Positions 32,716 to 41,939 of a DNA stretch of 57,923 nucleotides are shown in pieces. How positions within the stretch are numbered: the stretch's first letter is position 1; every line of letters begins with the position of its first letter. Source of the DNA: Sporosalibacterium faouarense (GTDB lineage Bacteria > Bacillota > Clostridia > Tissierellales > VENL01); the NCBI RefSeq assembly GCF_016765695.1, contig NZ_JAETGO010000057.1:1-57923 (forward strand), written 5' to 3'. A model generated the notes under the pieces. That model had not been told where the DNA came from. It made no database searches and was given only the letters and a program-made list of their open reading frames with translations. Made by a program: the position numbers and the translations under genes.

Positions 32716-34377
32716 CTATTTAAATTTAGCTGCCTTAGCTATGCTGTTCGCAGCTTTCATTCCTGTTAATGCAGCTCCATTAATCCAACCATGGGATACA
32801 GAAATATGCTCACCTGCAAAAAAGACCTTATTATTATATTCTGGTTGTGTAACTGGGTATGAGAATAATCTTTTCTGTCCAGGTAGAAAATACGAAAATG
32901 CTCCTAAGGACTGAGGATGATTATACCATTGTATAGAAGCATAATCTTCAACTATAGAATCTATATATTCAAAGGTTAAACCATGTACCTCTGCCACTTG
33001 ATTTTTAATCATATCTACTCTTGTAGGCTTAGGAATATTACCTAGTCTGAGTGAATCCGATGTAAAGTTATATGATGCAATAAGAACTCCTTTTTGTTTA
33101 TTCTCTTTAAAATCAGAAGGATACCATATAGACAATATTGGAAGGTCAGTAAATGAGCCACCTCCTAAGATTCTTTCATTTGGTCCGCCCTGTTCCCAAA
33201 ACCTTTCCTTACATAATAATAGAGTTTTTTGTGCACCTGCATATCCTAGTTCTTTAATTGCTTGCATTTTAGTATTACTAAACTGAGGATATATTTCAAT
33301 AGTTCTAAGAACCGAGAATGGTATGGCACAAACAATATAATCAAACTCTTCCATTTCATCAATGGTATTTGCATCATTTTTATATCTTAAAACTACTTTG
33401 TCATTAGTGTAGTTATAGAAGACACCATTAACAGTAGTTCCACTTTGCCAGTTGACTTTTCCTAATAATTCATTAGGTATATTAGGATATTCACTAGGGG
33501 TATCATTAACTAGAGAATCATATAGGGCTTCAGGAAGCTTAACAAGTCCTCCTATTATTTCATAAAGATATGTAAAAGTAAGTGTGTAATACTCATATAA
33601 GATATCCATTGTATTATAATAGTTAAAGGAACTACCAAAGCTAGATATATTAGATAACATCATTATTGCACTTTCACTCAAACCCACTAGCTCATAAAGT
33701 TGTCGATTATTAAGAGAATCCCAATATAAGATTTGAGGACTATACTTAGCGAGCACTTTTACTAGCTCAGCTCTTACTCTTGTTGGCATTGAAAAAAGTT
33801 GCATCTTATATCCATAGTCTAATAAATCCATCCAAGGAGTTATACGTTCCCAAGGGGTCAAATTGTACTTAGGATAGATTTTCTCCATTACATTTATACC
33901 TGATGAGTCGTTTCTAACTCTAATATCATTAGCATAAATAAGTCCGTTTTCAACGGACTGTACAAAGGGTCGAGTATCAAGGTTGAAGAGGTCGATATAA
34001 TGCCATGTGGTCTCATGACATACTGGTAGTCTCATGGCTCCGAGTTCACTATATAAGGTTTTTTCTTCATTAAAATAATATGTATATATTCTACCGCCAA
34101 TTCTATCCTTTAAAGCTTCGAATATAGTAATGTCAAAACCTAATTTTCTAAGCTCAAAAGCTGCTGACAGGCCAGCCATGCCACCGCCAATGATTCCTAT
34201 TTTAATATTCTTGAACTCTCCAGGATTAGCTATTCTAGTTATATCTTCTGGTGGACTTAGATTGTTAATAATGTAGGGGAAATCCTCTAATCTATTTTGC
34301 TCCATAAGACTATATTTAATTAGATTGTATCTTTGATCTCTAGTAGGATTATTGGGTTGGGGTGGGAGGTTATCCAT
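32716..34377 (-). CDS. flavin monoamine / L-amino-acid oxidase family protein
   Basis: About 553 residues from ATG 34377, nine bases after AGGAG (an ATG three codons earlier abuts the site). The N-terminal FAD fold is clear: IGIIGGGMAGLSAAFEL, then EALKDRIGGRI with the GG doublet, and GAMRLP. The C-terminus has the FAD-pyrophosphate segment VFFAGEHISVSHGWINGAAL. It is closest in pattern to L-amino-acid oxidases and tryptophan 2-monooxygenases. In an anaerobe oxygen is an unlikely acceptor, so it may act as a dehydrogenase or desaturase. It lies downstream of the HD/NadD-like operon, separated by 301 bases with a terminator, so co-regulation is uncertain. Confidence 0.85.
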   Translation of the reverse strand: MDNLPPQPNNPTRDQRYNLIKYSLMEQNRLEDFPYIINNLSPPEDITRIANPGEFKNIKIGIIGGGMAGLSAAFELRKLGFDITIFEALKDRIGGRIYTYYFNEEKTLYSELGAMRLPVCHETTWHYIDLFNLDTRPFVQSVENGLIYANDIRVRNDSSGINVMEKIYPKYNLTPWERITPWMDLLDYGYKMQLFSMPTRVRAELVKVLAKYSPQILYWDSLNNRQLYELVGLSESAIMMLSNISSFGSSFNYYNTMDILYEYYTLTFTYLYEIIGGLVKLPEALYDSLVNDTPSEYPNIPNELLGKVNWQSGTTVNGVFYNYTNDKVVLRYKNDANTIDEMEEFDYIVCAIPFSVLRTIEIYPQFSNTKMQAIKELGYAGAQKTLLLCKERFWEQGGPNERILGGGSFTDLPILSIWYPSDFKENKQKGVLIASYNFTSDSLRLGNIPKPTRVDMIKNQVAEVHGLTFEYIDSIVEDYASIQWYNHPQSLGAFSYFLPGQKRLFSYPVTQPEYNNKVFFAGEHISVSHGWINGAALTGMKAANSIAKAAKFK

Positions 34378-34614
34378 AAAAATCATCTCCTATTAGAATA
34401 TTTAAATACGAATTGAAATTATAAATATGCACAAAGCAATAAAGATTAATTTTAAAATAAGTAAATGTGTAATATATGCTTTACTAATAATATATTGTTT
34501 TAAAATAAATTTAGAATAGATTTTAGGTAATTCAGGATATTACATAATAAATTTTTATTAAGTTATGAGAGTAATATTCTTCTAAGAATCTAATGGAAAG
34601 AGAATTGAAATAAT
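34378..34614 (-). other. intergenic region upstream of the amine oxidase
   Basis: AT-rich sequence with no gene and no copy of the inverted repeat found before the large operon. It presumably contains the amine oxidase promoter, which I could not define. Confidence 0.4.
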
Positions 34615-34656
34615 AAAAAAGCTTGAGAAGTGAAAGTTCACTTCTCAAGCTTTTTT
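34615..34656. terminator. terminator after the flavodoxin-fold gene
   Basis: AAAAAAGCTTGAGAAGTGAA and TTCACTTCTCAAGCTTTTTT form a stem of about 20 bp. It ends the operon made up of 34679-41900. Confidence 0.92.
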
Positions 34657-34678
34657 ATTACTATTTTTTTATTATTTG

Positions 34679-35740
34679 TTATGCTTTAATCTCTCTAATC
34701 ATATTTTTAGCAAACCTTTCGGCTTCCCTTTCAATATCTGGAATCCTAAAAATGGCCCCTTTATCATTAGCAGTAGCCATTATACTAAAATAGGGTGGAA
34801 GTCTAAAGGTTTTATTTACATTTAATGCGCTAATTAATTGCTTAGATAAAACATCACTTCCAGAGTTACCTGAAACTATAACTCCAAAAATACTCTTATC
34901 ATAGAATTTAGTTTTTCTAAATAAAGCAGTTAATCTATTAATAACTGCGGACATATTTGCTGATAGAGAATCGTTATAATTAGGACATATCCAAACTACA
35001 GCGTCTGCTTCTAATATAGCAGGATACACCTCTTCAACCATAATTCCACCATAAAAACAACTTGTTTGCTCTCCATAGTGCTTACATGTTTTATATGGAC
35101 ATCCAAAACAGTCCCTGACTGTGCCATTCTCAATATGTATCTCCTTTATGTTATGTCCTTTTAAATGCTTTTTCACCATATCCCAAAGGTTGAGAGTATT
35201 TGATGTTTTACGGTTACTGGCATGTAAAACAAGAATATTTGGATTTTCAATTAATTTTGGATTATCACTTATTATTGTATTACCAAGCTTTTCTGAAAGA
35301 GTTAAGCAAACCTCTTCTAAAGGCTTTTTTATGACCTTTTGAAGAGTGAGTAAATTACCTAATGACCCTGTTGCCTCAATAATAGGTCTTCCAGGGAATC
35401 GACACCCCAATTGATTTGCATGGAACAATATATCCTGAGATATCGACTTAGTAAATAATTCATTATCACTATGAATGAGTATACCACCATGGGACCCATA
35501 CAATGAATCCTTCCCACGTTTATATAATTCTGTAAATATCTTGGAAATTCCAATATTATATCCGGCCTCGTTAGTTTCGATAGCAAATAATATTTTTTTG
35601 TTTTTTAAATCTGGTAGATTTATTTCATTATTAATAATAGTAACTTGATTATCTGAAGTTAAAGAAGAAATTGCTTGATCAACCATCTGAGAAAGAATAT
35701 TACTTGGTTTTTCAGGAATAATTAGGTATAACTCTTTCAT
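34679..35740 (-). CDS. tandem flavodoxin-fold (NADPH-dependent FMN reductase-like) protein with cysteine cluster
   Basis: A 353-residue protein. Residues 168-350 match NADPH-dependent FMN reductases: ILVLHASNRKTSNT (phosphate loop), EADAVVWICPNYNDSLSANM, and IFGVIVSGNSGSD. Within it C211-C214-C219-C228 form a CX2CX4CX8C cluster that recalls the iron-sulfur flavoprotein motif but with different spacing. Residues 1-165 also look like a weak flavodoxin-type domain (YLIIPEK..., KILFAIETNEAG, GGILIHSDNE) lacking a phosphate loop. ATG 35740 overlaps the stop of the upstream dehydrogenase-like gene by four bases, after GGAGGATATA. It is probably an electron carrier for its operon partners; that is inference. 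Confidence 0.78.
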   Translation of the reverse strand: MKELYLIIPEKPSNILSQMVDQAISSLTSDNQVTIINNEINLPDLKNKKILFAIETNEAGYNIGISKIFTELYKRGKDSLYGSHGGILIHSDNELFTKSISQDILFHANQLGCRFPGRPIIEATGSLGNLLTLQKVIKKPLEEVCLTLSEKLGNTIISDNPKLIENPNILVLHASNRKTSNTLNLWDMVKKHLKGHNIKEIHIENGTVRDCFGCPYKTCKHYGEQTSCFYGGIMVEEVYPAILEADAVVWICPNYNDSLSANMSAVINRLTALFRKTKFYDKSIFGVIVSGNSGSDVLSKQLISALNVNKTFRLPPYFSIMATANDKGAIFRIPDIEREAERFAKNMIREIKA

Positions 35741-37008
35741 ATTATATCCTCCAATTTTCTATAGGTATTTTTCAATTTATTTATTAGCAATTCAGGTAAT
35801 TTTAGTTGTTCTAATTCTATACCTGAATTTATATATCTATTGTTTGCTCCAATGAAAACACCACCCATATAAGTAGCACTGTAGTGCCATTGTCCTCTTA
35901 TTGTTGCAAGAATTGATAAAGTACCAGAGGAAAGAGCAGGAGCTATATATGGCTTGAATCCTATTTCTCTAACCTCAAGATTTGCTGTTTGAGCTTTTTC
36001 AGTTAAATAATTAGAAATAGCATCATCATAGTTTGCAATACTATTAGCAATAATTAGTCCGTCACCATGGGGACCAAAAGCTCGACCTTCGTTTAGATAG
36101 GCAATTGTTTCTTCCTCTTGCTGTGCATAATAAGAGGCGCGGGCATTCATAACTCCCAAGCCATAACCTCTAATTTGTTCAGGGGCTAAGCCCTTAAAGT
36201 CAAGCTCTCCAGATTCATTTCTGTTACTCTCTAAGAAAGACACTTTACATAGTAGGTCTACTGGGTCGGATACAACCGCAAATATTCCTTTAAAGTCTTT
36301 TTCTCTAGCCATTTTTCCATATTCAGTGATGATTTTTGAATTCTCTTTAAACTGGAACATTCGAACATCATCAATATCACTTCCAACGGGAGGAACTCCT
36401 TTTGATGCACAGAAAACAAACATGTCACAATCAAATAATTCTTCCTTCGATACACCTACTACAGTTGGGAATGATTTTGAATTAAAGGGCGAAAGTACTT
36501 GATTCATCTCTAATACCCACCGCTTAACTTTATTTTTAGACCTAGCATATATACCAATTTCAGATATAGAATCATCCCCTAACAGCCTCAGTCCTGTTAA
36601 CAAAGTAGTTCCAACGTCACCAAGACCTAAGACATTCACTTTCCATTTCTTGGGTTTATATATATCTAAGGCTGACTCCCAATTGGGATAATTAGTATTA
36701 ATAAAAGTTACTTCCTTAGCATCAATCTTTGACTGAATCCATTGTGGAATAATGTTTATATTAGTTTTATATGTTTTATTTTTATTAATTAAGTTGATTC
36801 CTTCATATTCAAGAAATATAAGGGATGGATCTGACAATGCAAAACTTCTTCTAGATTTTTCAGGATTTAATTCACCCAGGAAATATATTATATTATTATC
36901 TTTGGTATTTTCTTTAGCGTCTTTATCATTAATAGAGTCTAGATTTTTGTATTCATTAAATGAAAATAATATTTTATTCTTAAGTTTATAGTAATAAATC
37001 CTAATCAC
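35737..37008 (-). CDS. lactate/malate dehydrogenase-like NAD-binding protein, divergent
   Basis: 423 residues. The first 120 have no recognisable domain. Residues 122-400 follow the LDH/MDH plan: VLGLGDVG (128-133 is GxGxxG), FCASKGVPP where LDH has its mobile loop, VVSDPVDLL for the NPVD strand, LGVMNAR (287-290) where LDH has LDSAR, and FGPHGDG with a histidine (314) at the place of the catalytic histidine. Substrate arginine and histidine positions are thus kept, while the aspartate of the His-Asp pair is replaced by asparagine. Coordinates use GTG 37008, which overlaps the upstream stop, but AGGAGG directly abuts it; an ATT four codons in is better spaced. Function unknown, probably a 2-hydroxy/2-oxo acid redox enzyme. 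Confidence 0.75.
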   Translation of the reverse strand: MIRIYYYKLKNKILFSFNEYKNLDSINDKDAKENTKDNNIIYFLGELNPEKSRRSFALSDPSLIFLEYEGINLINKNKTYKTNINIIPQWIQSKIDAKEVTFINTNYPNWESALDIYKPKKWKVNVLGLGDVGTTLLTGLRLLGDDSISEIGIYARSKNKVKRWVLEMNQVLSPFNSKSFPTVVGVSKEELFDCDMFVFCASKGVPPVGSDIDDVRMFQFKENSKIITEYGKMAREKDFKGIFAVVSDPVDLLCKVSFLESNRNESGELDFKGLAPEQIRGYGLGVMNARASYYAQQEEETIAYLNEGRAFGPHGDGLIIANSIANYDDAISNYLTEKAQTANLEVREIGFKPYIAPALSSGTLSILATIRGQWHYSATYMGGVFIGANNRYINSGIELEQLKLPELLINKLKNTYRKLEDII

Positions 37009-40000
37009 CTCCTAATAATATCTTCGATTCTTTTAAGATGCTCTAAATCATTTTTTAGATATTGGGTTGGTTTTAAGTTCAAATCGTAATCAATGCTTTT
37101 ACCATGATCAGGACATCTAGGTGTGGTGAAAACATCACCTAAGTGTTTTAGTGTTAAGTTTCTTTCATGTATCATACGATATTCTTTTTCTAATGTCGAA
37201 ATTATTTCTAGTGAGTTTCTCAAACAAGTTTCTGACAATTCATATACTGAATCATTTTTAGTATTTTTAATAAAGGTTGGAGAAGCATAGGGCAAAACAA
37301 AGTTAATTGAGGATAATAGATTTCTTTCAGGAAAATATCCTCTCCATACAGTATCTCCTCCTATAAAAGGGTATAGTGAATTTTCATTAAACCATACCTT
37401 TAAATTTGGTATAAAATATGCGCTGTCTACGTCTCTTCCTTGAATATCCATTAATTCCTTACCTCGTCCACTTAGAATACCGACAATGATTTTCTCAACT
37501 TTTAAATCTTCATTTTTTATAATTGGATCTATGGCTTTAATCCTATAGCCTTTATTTAATAGGTCATCAACTAAGATAACTGGCTTACCGAAGGACTTAA
37601 GCATCTTGATTTGGTTTTCCAAATTCATATAATTTGGAAATGGACCTATATCAAAGCTTTTAATATCTGGTTCGAACATTTTTTCTGTGTGCATTGACTT
37701 AGTTACTGTATTCGGAATAGTATAGCCGCTTAATATAGAGCCAAAGGGGACACACATTTTATTTCCTAGTTTTCTAGGGAAAGTTTGTTCAGTAGATACT
37801 TTATTTACGTCACAGATCTTTTCAACGAGCTTTTCATATAATATATCTCTATCAAAGGATATAATCAATTGCCCAGGATACAATTTAGTAAGAGATTTTT
37901 GCAATCTTTTTCTTGATCTTAATAATGCTTTCTGAACATTTTCATTACTTCTAAAAGGCTCCTTTATAACAGTTTCAATATCTAAATTGAGGGTACATGG
38001 ATTTGTCATACTAACTGAGAAAATAGAATCACTTTCATCTCCATAAGGTAACTGTTCAAATCCTTGTAATTTTAAGGTTTCGTGCAAGGACGATGAAGTA
38101 CCTTCTTGAAAAAAATCATTGAAGATAGCATAAGTATAGTCTTTTGCCAAACAAAAGGCCAATGTCTCCGTTAAAGTAATTTGTTCTAAATCCTTCAGTC
38201 TTGGAGAAGAATTAGTAAAGATTCCGTCTATAACAATAATTCTACCAACAGCATTTTCCCTAACGAATTCCGATACATTATTATCTTTAAATTGATTGAA
38301 GAGCATACTAGATCTTACCCAATGGAAGGCTGAAAAAGCTAATATTTTATTAGTATCATGGATATCTCTAATTATTAAAACCCTTGGACTAAGTTTGGTT
38401 TTTAGCTCTTTGAACTTTTCAATAGCTCTTTCATTGCCTTCAAAAAAGTTATCATATAATTCTTTAATAATATAATCATCTACATCATCATAAATTTCTA
38501 TATTAATAGATTTAGTTTGTATTAGGGATTTGTACTGCGGTTCTCGTCTGTATAAGCCAAATTCATAAATGAAGTTTTGAGCCAATGGATCAATTAATTG
38601 TGAAATATCCCTGTTTTCATCAATATAATTTCTAATTTGAGTCGAACTAATGTCTTCATATTGCAGAGGTAGTGTTAAAACAATAGAATCTCTATTTATT
38701 CTTTTTAAGGCGTTCTCAAAGTCAATATCATCTTCAGTAGAATAGAAAGAGCTTTTTCTTTCAAAGATAATATGAGGAAAGTCATGTATTGAATTTTCAG
38801 ATTTATCTGCCTTATATGATGAAGCATTTACTATAACATCACTTCCTACTACTATGTGAACCTTAGAATTAGGAAAATTATCTCTAAGGGCTGTCAAATC
38901 TGTAGGATTAGCAATGTTAATTTGCAGATCCTGAGGATAAAGGTATATATTTAGCTCATTTGCAATTGACATGCTAATAATACGTCTCCTAAGCTTATGG
39001 GGTTGAGTTCTCTTAGACCAAGAGAATTCATCTACTGCTAAGTATACCTCAAATCCTTTATCTCTAATCGCCTTAGCTATTTCCTTATGACTTAATGAGA
39101 AGGGATCGAAGGTGCCTGGGAAAAATGCTATTTTTTTCACTGTATCTAGTGATAAATCATCCTCAAAAAACACATAATCGGATATAAATCTATATATGTG
39201 ATTTAAAGAAGCTGCATCATTTAAGAATAACAGTTCATTCTCTTCTTTTTTAGGTAATAAAGTTAGTATTTTTTTTGCGATTAGATGAAAGACATCTCTT
39301 TTTTCATATAAATTCAATTCAAAGGAACCAAATATTTCTTTACCGATGATTCTGAAAGCCTCTTGCTTAACTTGAGTGTCAAAATGAACTAAGCCATTTA
39401 ATAATATACCTAGCATTCTAATTTGACGTTCCTTATAGGCATTTTCATCTTCTAGTTCTGAAAAAAAGCTTTTATATTTGGGATAATTCTTTAGGGCTAC
39501 ACCAGTAGTTTTAAGTAACAATAAATTGATCTGAGTATTTGAATGCTTCATTTTGTCAATAAAATCATCAATTAATTCATCTAATTCCACTGGTTGCAAA
39601 TAAAGTATTAATTGTCCTAAATAATTAGGAATATACTTAGTAAAATGATAGCCTTGAATCTCTAAAGCCCTTAATAATTCTACAGTTACATCATTTCTTT
39701 GGTCCATTGGAAGCATAGGGAATATTTTTAATAAAGCATCTCCAGCATGGTTTCTAACGTTTTCTACAGCACTAACTTTTATTAGATTACAAAAATGCAT
39801 GGCTGTATGAAGTCCTTGTTTTTTAGGATTTTTAATTACTTGCTCCAGTAATAATTCAATATGAATCTTCTTGCTTACCCAGTTTGTTGCACTTTTAAGA
39901 TTTTTCAAGAAAATGTCAGAAGTATTTTTGTTATCTTCTTCAAAGAACTGTCTATATTGTTTCAGAATATTATCATCTAAATTTAGTTTTGTTGCAATTT

Positions 40001-41900
40001 TTAATCTTAAGAAATTTTCGGCAGCAACCTTTGAATAATAGACGTCTCCTTTAAACATATCTATTAACTTTCGCACTAATGAGTTGTTTTTATTTATTCT
40101 ATAAAGTAAGTTATAGATCCTATCTAAAGCAGCTAAACGAATATCTACATCATCATGTCTCAACATTTTTAGCATAAAGGCAAATAGCTTTTGAGAAATT
40201 TTATCATCAAGATTTATATAAGGCACATATTTAACAGTTTGAATTAAGTAAAATTGAATGTTTTTTTCTCCATCAATAGCTTCTTCATAATACTTTAATA
40301 AAACATCTCTATATTTTTTTCTTTTTTCGCTACTACATCGATTGCAAAGAGAGGAAATCATGCCTCTTAGGTTATAACCTATCCATTCTCTATGGGCCTC
40401 TAAAATTTTATGGTCAGGAAATAAAAATAAATGTATATATTTATCTAATAAATCGAAACTTGTTATTTCGATAGACTCTCTTTTTGCTCCTTCAGGAATC
40501 TCTTTTCTATATTCTTCATCAAAAGTGGCTATTAGGATTCCAATTAAATCAGCAGCTTGCTTTCTAACATCCTCTTCCTTATGAATTAATAATTCATATA
40601 AGAAATTTAGGGTTATGAGTTTCTGTTTTTGAGTTAAATATGTAGAGTATTCTTCAAAAATTGTTAAATAAGCTCTTAAGTCTTTCCAATCATTTTCACT
40701 GCGGGCTAGCTCTAAAATAGAACTAAGTGATGCTTCATTTCTAAGCTTATCCATGAGATCTATATTATGACTTATGGATAAATACTTAAGATGCTCTATC
40801 ACTTGTTGATTCTGCATTAGTGGATAATAATTTGTCTCAACTGGAGGACTTACTTCTGTAAAAGGATCTACATTAATACCAAGGCTAATCATATAATTTT
40901 CAAAGTCTCTAAGCTTGGCATATACCCTTCGATATCTCTTCTCTTTGGCTTCATCAAGATTGTCTAATTTATCTAATACAATATTAAATGAGTCCTCCAA
41001 AGAATAGATATACATATCCTTTTTATTGTTTTCAGTCACCCTATTTTTCACCCTAAAATCAGAGTAAATCAGTATTAAAGACTCAATTGGAAGATTTTCA
41101 AGTTCTAAATCCCAGGTAGAGTGGTTAGCAGCAATATGCCCTATGTATGTCATTTTATGTTTCTTAAACCATAATTCAGTGTAGTAGTAATGAAAATAAG
41201 GAACTCTTTTAAGTTCTTTTCCAACACACCCAAATTTACCTATATCATGTCCTGCAGCTGCACCTGAAACCCAACCCAAATCAACCGGTAATCCAGTATT
41301 ATATAATTGTTTACCAACGTGCATGGCTACAAGATGAACACCACTAATGTGGTCAATAGTATTATGACCGGTAACTGCTCTGTGTAGCTTCATCATTTCA
41401 TATATATAGTCTCTATAAAAAACTCTTTTAAATTTTCTGTACTCATTTGAAGCATTATAATCCTTTTCTTCTTTACCAGTTAAAAAAGTAAGAGGATATT
41501 TCACTTGATTCCTGAAATCTTCTGTGTTACGTTCAATCGATGAAAAGATCCTTAATATACTAAGATAGATAATAGCACCTTTATTTAAGTTTTCATGGAA
41601 ATTTATCCTAACAGCGTGGGGAAAAGAATTATTAAGTGCAAATTGATATATGTATTCAAGCCAACTATCGGGAGAGTCATCTCCACCCAACTCGTCTAAA
41701 ATATCCTTACATAAATTTAAAGTACCATCACAACTAAAGTCTTCATTTTCAATTAAGCTTTCAAGTCTGGCTAAGAATGCCACACTCTCCACATGCCTAA
41801 CTATAAAGGATTCTTCAATATTAAACCTTTTGAGATAATTAGGTTCAGTTAAAGTAGCTAAAATTTTGCTATATAATTTTGAATAGAGCAAGTTGTCCAT
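37005..41900 (-). CDS. giant HD-HEAT-nucleotidylyltransferase-GNAT-phosphoribosyltransferase-like fusion protein
   Basis: 1631 residues with, in order: an N-terminal HD region (about 165-285; HNTIDHISGVH, AAAGHDIGKFG with H218-D219, HIAANHS); a long helical array with HEAT-like repeats (about 370-890; for example DVRKQAADLIG and DVDIRLAALDRI); a NadD/cytidylyltransferase-like domain (922-1115; FFPGTFDPFSLSHKEIA, VVGSDVI, ISSTQIRNYI); a GNAT-like segment (about 1133-1300); and a segment with the phosphoribosyltransferase-like loop VILVDDLLNKGYRI (1441-1454). The HxGH box of the nucleotidylyltransferase reads SLSH, keeping only the second histidine. ATG 41900 follows AAGGAGGAACTATTT. It is the first gene of a coupled three-gene operon. 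Domain limits are by eye; function unknown. Confidence 0.78.
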   Translation of the reverse strand: MDNLLYSKLYSKILATLTEPNYLKRFNIEESFIVRHVESVAFLARLESLIENEDFSCDGTLNLCKDILDELGGDDSPDSWLEYIYQFALNNSFPHAVRINFHENLNKGAIIYLSILRIFSSIERNTEDFRNQVKYPLTFLTGKEEKDYNASNEYRKFKRVFYRDYIYEMMKLHRAVTGHNTIDHISGVHLVAMHVGKQLYNTGLPVDLGWVSGAAAGHDIGKFGCVGKELKRVPYFHYYYTELWFKKHKMTYIGHIAANHSTWDLELENLPIESLILIYSDFRVKNRVTENNKKDMYIYSLEDSFNIVLDKLDNLDEAKEKRYRRVYAKLRDFENYMISLGINVDPFTEVSPPVETNYYPLMQNQQVIEHLKYLSISHNIDLMDKLRNEASLSSILELARSENDWKDLRAYLTIFEEYSTYLTQKQKLITLNFLYELLIHKEEDVRKQAADLIGILIATFDEEYRKEIPEGAKRESIEITSFDLLDKYIHLFLFPDHKILEAHREWIGYNLRGMISSLCNRCSSEKRKKYRDVLLKYYEEAIDGEKNIQFYLIQTVKYVPYINLDDKISQKLFAFMLKMLRHDDVDIRLAALDRIYNLLYRINKNNSLVRKLIDMFKGDVYYSKVAAENFLRLKIATKLNLDDNILKQYRQFFEEDNKNTSDIFLKNLKSATNWVSKKIHIELLLEQVIKNPKKQGLHTAMHFCNLIKVSAVENVRNHAGDALLKIFPMLPMDQRNDVTVELLRALEIQGYHFTKYIPNYLGQLILYLQPVELDELIDDFIDKMKHSNTQINLLLLKTTGVALKNYPKYKSFFSELEDENAYKERQIRMLGILLNGLVHFDTQVKQEAFRIIGKEIFGSFELNLYEKRDVFHLIAKKILTLLPKKEENELLFLNDAASLNHIYRFISDYVFFEDDLSLDTVKKIAFFPGTFDPFSLSHKEIAKAIRDKGFEVYLAVDEFSWSKRTQPHKLRRRIISMSIANELNIYLYPQDLQINIANPTDLTALRDNFPNSKVHIVVGSDVIVNASSYKADKSENSIHDFPHIIFERKSSFYSTEDDIDFENALKRINRDSIVLTLPLQYEDISSTQIRNYIDENRDISQLIDPLAQNFIYEFGLYRREPQYKSLIQTKSINIEIYDDVDDYIIKELYDNFFEGNERAIEKFKELKTKLSPRVLIIRDIHDTNKILAFSAFHWVRSSMLFNQFKDNNVSEFVRENAVGRIIVIDGIFTNSSPRLKDLEQITLTETLAFCLAKDYTYAIFNDFFQEGTSSSLHETLKLQGFEQLPYGDESDSIFSVSMTNPCTLNLDIETVIKEPFRSNENVQKALLRSRKRLQKSLTKLYPGQLIISFDRDILYEKLVEKICDVNKVSTEQTFPRKLGNKMCVPFGSILSGYTIPNTVTKSMHTEKMFEPDIKSFDIGPFPNYMNLENQIKMLKSFGKPVILVDDLLNKGYRIKAIDPIIKNEDLKVEKIIVGILSGRGKELMDIQGRDVDSAYFIPNLKVWFNENSLYPFIGGDTVWRGYFPERNLLSSINFVLPYASPTFIKNTKNDSVYELSETCLRNSLEIISTLEKEYRMIHERNLTLKHLGDVFTTPRCPDHGKSIDYDLNLKPTQYLKNDLEHLKRIEDIIRR

Positions 41901-41939
41901 AAATAGTTCCTCCTTCTTTAAACTATAATAACATTTACC

